Below, piece after piece: positions 61,050-64,000 of a stretch of DNA of 64,000 nt. The first letter of the stretch is position 1, and every line of letters begins with the position of its first letter. Below the pieces are notes generated by a model. The model worked only from the letters and a program-made list of their open reading frames with translations, was not told the origin of the DNA and made no database searches. The translations under genes were made by a program, and so were the position numbers. Source of the stretch: Limimaricola cinnabarinus (GTDB lineage: Bacteria > Pseudomonadota > Alphaproteobacteria > Rhodobacterales > Rhodobacteraceae); contig NZ_KZ304958.1 in NCBI RefSeq assembly GCF_002723615.1, positions 1 to 64,000 on the forward strand. Reading direction: 5' to 3'.

Positions 61050-61559
61050 TCATGCGGCTGTCGCTCGCAGCATCCAGGCTGCCTTGTCGTGGAATGCCGC
61101 GCGCTCCGTCGCGAGGTCGGCGGTGACCGGATCGCCCGAAATTTCGGCGGCCTCCACGAGGGCATAGAAGCGCTGCGACAGCGCCTCGTGATCCGACAAA
61201 AGCCCCCTGACCATCTCGTCCGCCGTCGGGTCCGCGTCCGTGTCCGAGCCCGTGTCCAGGCCATCGATCATCCGGGCGGGTTTCACCGAGGCGCGTTTTC
61301 TCAAGGCCCTGATGCGCTCGGCCAGAACGTCCGCGGCGGCGAACATGTCGGTGTAGTGCTCTTCCGTCATCTGGTGCAGCGGGTAGAACATCGGGCCCGC
61401 CACGTTCCAGTGGCAGGCATGGGTCTTCAGCACGAGGCGGTAGGTGTCCGTCAGAGCGTCGGACAGGGCGTCGGCAATGGCCACGGCATTGCGGTCGACG
61501 GGTTTGGCGTCTTCGGCGTATCGGCCGTGCTTCAGGGTGATCGTCAATGGTGCCTCCAT
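61050..61559 (-). CDS. dps: Dps-family DNA protection/ferritin-like protein
   Basis: 169 aa. The ferroxidase and subunit-interface motif HACHWNVAGPMFYPLHQMTE followed by YTDMFAAADVLAERIRALR is diagnostic. Dps dodecamers oxidise iron with peroxide and shield DNA. The start is uncertain: ATG 61559 has no ribosome-binding site, whereas TTG 61547 lies 5 nt after a perfect GGAGG and would give a protein four residues shorter. An ATG at 61676 is far upstream of the family's N-terminus. Confidence 0.92.
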   Translation of the reverse strand: MEAPLTITLKHGRYAEDAKPVDRNAVAIADALSDALTDTYRLVLKTHACHWNVAGPMFYPLHQMTEEHYTDMFAAADVLAERIRALRKRASVKPARMIDGLDTGSDTDADPTADEMVRGLLSDHEALSQRFYALVEAAEISGDPVTADLATERAAFHDKAAWMLRATAA

Positions 61560-61688
61560 CGTGAGAGAAAAGAATGTCTTTCGGGGCGACATGCCGAAAT
61601 GGGTGCGGGAGCGGGACGCCGGCTTCCGTTTCGAATGAACATCGTGGTGGTTTGCTCGTATCGAGCGCCTGTCCATTTGCCCGCTGCA

Positions 61689-61946
61689 TCACGCTGCGTG
61701 ACGTTCATTCCCGGGGGCCTTCATTGAGGGTTTGCTTCTTTCGAAGCAGGCATGTTTGGCCCGTTGCCGCAAAGATCTCGCGGCGGGCAGCCGACCGATA
61801 CGGCGCGCTTTCGGACCCGGCGAGCGATTGGCCAACGCGAGGGGGCCGGGCCCGCCGCCGTCATCCTCCCAGCGGGCGATGCATGTGGCATTGGGCGCGG
61901 TTTCAATGGATCGCGGGCTTTCGATATTCATCTGGTAAATCATCAT
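61689..61946 (-). CDS. Small hypothetical protein
   Basis: 85 aa, with a motif ARWEDDGGGPGPLA near residue 25 and a basic C-terminus. GAGG 6 nt before ATG 61946 supports translation. No family is recognised. It lies between dps and the second DUF1127 gene in the same orientation. Confidence 0.4.
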   Translation of the reverse strand: MMIYQMNIESPRSIETAPNATCIARWEDDGGGPGPLALANRSPGPKARRIGRLPAARSLRQRAKHACFERSKPSMKAPGNERHAA

Positions 61947-62053
61947 CTCAATCCTCATTGCACGGGGGTGAACAAGATAAGTGAACAGGACCGGCGGCGG
62001 GCATGTCTGGCGCATGGTGCTGGCCCGCCGCCCACGAAAAGAGATCTCGCCCA

Positions 62054-62317
62054 TTACGCCCTGTAGGTCCGCCCCATGTTCTGCATGCGCAGATCGCAAT
62101 CGCCCAACGAGCCGACCAGGCGCGGAATATCCGCTCGACGGATTCCGATATCGTCGAGCATCTTGTCATCCATCGCCTGAAGGTCGAATATCATGCTGCG
62201 TTTTTGAAGTTGCTTGCGGGCCCACCGGAACAGAACCGTGAAGATGGAGCCGTTCATCTGAGCCTTGCTTTTCCGAATGGAGGAATCGATCATTTCGCGC
62301 GTGATGTATATGGACAT
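62054..62317 (-). CDS. DUF1127 domain protein
   Basis: 87 aa. The domain is visible in RKQLQKRSMIFDLQAMDDKM, LDDIGIRRADIPRLVG, with the conserved aspartates and the final arginine motif. It is a paralogue of the 58.7 kb protein. A copy of the structured repeat lies 174 nt upstream of its start, almost the same distance as in the other case. Confidence 0.83.
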   Translation of the reverse strand: MSIYITREMIDSSIRKSKAQMNGSIFTVLFRWARKQLQKRSMIFDLQAMDDKMLDDIGIRRADIPRLVGSLGDCDLRMQNMGRTYRA

Positions 62318-62490
62318 GTTCTTTCAGCCCTGAATCTATTGATGCCGGGACGACTGGCGCCATTTCACACGAAAGCAAGACGCGCGATTGCGCGCCCTGC
62401 ATTGCGGACGTGACGCCTTTGTCGTGTCGATTGGATCTGTGAGAGATCAAAAATCCCCGAGACGTGAACAAGCATCATGGCTTGCCCGCT

Positions 62491-62560
62491 CGGGGTTACC
62501 GGCGGTTCAGTAGCTTTCCTGCGGTGAGCAGGAACCTCTTATGAGCGCTGAACATGGTCA
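62491..62560. repeat. Structured repeat copy 2, upstream of DUF1127 gene
   Basis: Homologous to 59208-59280. The outer pair GTTCAG (62505-62510) / CTGAAC (62548-62553) is kept, and the inner hairpin is better: TTCCTGC (62516-62522), loop GGTGA, GCAGGAA (62528-62534). The loop sequence differs completely from copy 1 while the flanks are kept. The gap 62561-62822 shows no gene. Confidence 0.75.
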
Positions 62561-62822
62561 TGGCTCGGATATAGGGGGTCCAAAAAAATAAGCAAGCCTC
62601 TCCATGAGGGCCGGGAAGAAACTTGCCAAAAGGACAGAAGGACAATCACCGATTGCTCCCGGTTTTTCGGTTTTCCCCCGTGGTTCGGCCAAACGCAATA
62701 TGCCGGGGCATGAAATGGAGACGCCATGGCGATATTTGCAGAACGGGGGCTCGAACCTGCGCCGGGCCTGCTGTATCGAGCCTCATGCGCTGCCTGTTTT
62801 CACGCGTCAGGAAAGATCCCAG

Positions 62823-63170
62823 ATGAAAAGAACGATTTCGAGTGCCATCCTTCTCGCACTGTCCTCCTCGGCGGCTCTGGCCGACACATCGCTCTCGGTC
62901 GGCCTGCAGCTGGCCGACGCGCAGCTGACGGCCAGCACCTATGCGTGCGGAGAGGCCCCCTCCATCGAAGTGCGGTATGTCTTGTCGGGTACCGAAAGCC
63001 TGGCGCTTGTCCCGGTCGAGGGCGAGCAGCGCATCTTCGTCCAGGTCGTGTCCGCGTCGGGCGCGCGCTATGTCTCCGGGCAATACGAATGGTGGGTCAA
63101 GGGCGATGACGGCATGCTCACCGACCTCATCGCCGAGGACAGGCTCATGACCTGCGAGGCCGAAAGCTGA
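62823..63170 (+). CDS. MliC-like C-type lysozyme inhibitor domain protein
   Basis: 115-aa secreted protein. A signal peptide (about residues 1-20, ending SSAALA) precedes a domain with YACGEAPSIEVRYV, SASGARYVSGQYEWWVKGDD and a final cysteine in LMTCEAES. The two cysteines can form the family's disulphide, and the SGxRY-KGD pattern is the inhibitory loop of MliC/PliC proteins. No lipobox cysteine, so it should be periplasmic rather than a lipoprotein. Confidence 0.78.
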   Translation: MKRTISSAILLALSSSAALADTSLSVGLQLADAQLTASTYACGEAPSIEVRYVLSGTESLALVPVEGEQRIFVQVVSASGARYVSGQYEWWVKGDDGMLTDLIAEDRLMTCEAES

Positions 63171-63248
63171 CGATCGCTCGGCAGGGTCAGCCGGGGGCCT
63201 GCGCCTGATCGCGCAGGGGTCCGACCGGCCCCGGGCACCGGTGGAACG

Positions 63249-64000
63249 CTAGGCACGATCGACCGGCTCGGGCGCGATGGCGCCCGCGGCCTGCAGAACC
63301 TCGGGCCGGGTGCCATCGCCGAAATGAACCCGCGCGCCGAAGCGTTTCGCTTCGCGGATGCGGTCGGCATCATGATCGAGCAAGGTGACGTTGTACCTCT
63401 CGAGGAGCGGCTGCGCGACGAGTTGGCCGACCCGGCCGAACCCGATCACCAGCACCGATCCATCGGCATCCGAGTACGTCTCGTCGATCGTCTCGCGTTT
63501 CTGCGCGCCGGCCACCAAGCGATAGGCGCGGTCGAATTGGGAGGAAAGGGCCATCGACAGGGCTGCGAACACCACGACGCCGAGCGCCGCCGCCGTCATC
63601 AGCTCGGGCGTGCGGGTGCGCGCGATGACCCGGAACATCGGGTCCAGCGCGTAGCGGCCGATCGTGATCAGCAGCGCGATGGCGCCAAGGCCCAGTGCGA
63701 GCGCGCGCATCATCGGCCCAGCTCGCCTCCGCGCCCGATGGGCCAGAAGCGTGACGAGCAGCAGCAGCGGTATGATGGCCAGATCCTCGAACAGCAGCAG
63801 CGCGATGGCGGTCTGCCCGAAGGGCGTGTCCCTCTCGCCGCCCTCGTCGATTTCGCGCATCACGAGGGCGGTCGACAACAGGGCGAGCCCCAGTCCGATG
63901 ATGAGGGCCGCGCGCCAGTCGAGGCCGAAAAGCAGGGCCGGCACCGCGAGCAGGGCCGCACAAGCCAGCACCTGCGCCAACCCGCGGCCGAAGATGGTGC
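63249..64000 (-). pseudogene. Truncated Kef-type cation:proton antiporter (CPA2), internally deleted
   Basis: The frame runs off the window end. LDWRAALIIGLGLALLSTA, FGQTAIALLLFEDLAIIPLL are classical KefB/KefC membrane motifs, and VLVIGFGRVGQLVAQPLLE starts the cytoplasmic nucleotide-binding (RCK/KTN) domain. Between them the chain jumps from GVVVFAALSMALS directly to the linker before the RCK domain, so the last five or so membrane helices (about 150 residues) are missing. The RCK domain is also cut short by a stop after AAGAIAPEPVDRA. The product is unlikely to transport ions. Confidence 0.7.

Noticed and set aside
62735-62765. tRNA 3'-half-like stretch (GGGGGCTCGAACCTGC)
   Set aside because: No acceptor, D or anticodon stems could be assembled around it.
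1-64000. CRISPR arrays, rRNA or tRNA genes
   Set aside because: No regularly spaced repeat-spacer pattern and no tRNA or rRNA signatures were seen on either strand.

Overview
This 64 kb, very GC-rich window with densely packed, ATGA-coupled genes looks like an alphaproteobacterium of the Rhodobacteraceae (Paracoccus/Rhodovulum-like). The family assignment is inferred from a complete beta-hydroxyaspartate cycle (bhc) cluster, a fused PuuE-UraD allantoinase/OHCU decarboxylase, DUF1127 proteins, a Zur/Znu locus and the overall gene style. A compact plasmid-type replication and partition module at 14.1-16.8 kb (ParA, a small ribbon-helix-helix-like partner, a Rep_3-type initiator, five iterons and a DnaA-box palindrome) suggests that the window lies on an extrachromosomal replicon (plasmid or chromid), or on one integrated into a chromosome.

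Layout. 0-6 kb: polyamine-type ABC importer, an agmatinase-family ureohydrolase and a class III aminotransferase. 5.6-8 kb: VOC protein, LysR regulator, SDR. 8-14 kb: a small biosynthetic locus with an adenylation-carrier-reductase (A-T-R) protein divergent from a type III polyketide synthase, a methyltransferase and a flavoprotein. 14.1-16.8 kb: partition and replication. 17-20 kb: DUF488, DUF2945, two Rnk/GreA-like proteins and a 5-formyl-THF cyclo-ligase. 20.5-39 kb: purine and glyoxylate metabolism: two NCS2 permeases, bhcR-bhcABCD, a GAPDH-like gene, malic enzyme, an AmiS/UreI channel, PuuD, HIU hydrolase, AllA, PuuE-UraD and ureidoglycine aminohydrolase. 39.5-49.2 kb: peptide/glutathione-type ABC importer, gamma-glutamyltransferase-like enzyme, DUF1028, TauE exporter and GntR regulator. 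49.2-52.8 kb: cobalamin-type ABC importer behind a cobalamin riboswitch. 52.8-55.9 kb: znuA facing zur-znuC-znuB. 56.3-64 kb: BCCT carrier, transposase remnant, small DUF1127 proteins with a repeated structured leader, MFS transporter, Dps, MliC-like protein and a damaged Kef-type antiporter running off the end.

How the parts fit. Urate imported by an NCS2 permease can be taken through 5-hydroxyisourate, OHCU, allantoin, allantoate and ureidoglycine/ureidoglycolate to glyoxylate and urea; the allantoate-hydrolysing enzyme is not in the window. Glyoxylate is the entry substrate of the beta-hydroxyaspartate cycle encoded next door, which turns it into oxaloacetate; malic enzyme and the GAPDH-like gene directly downstream could feed pyruvate and gluconeogenesis. 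The AmiS/UreI-type channel could handle the urea. The 20.5-39 kb block therefore reads as a purine-to-C4 assimilation island. Less explained items are the A-T-R/type III PKS locus, the duplicated structured element upstream of both DUF1127 genes, the degenerate reversed iterons around the replication gene, and a 38-codon reading frame between the cobalamin riboswitch and its ABC genes.
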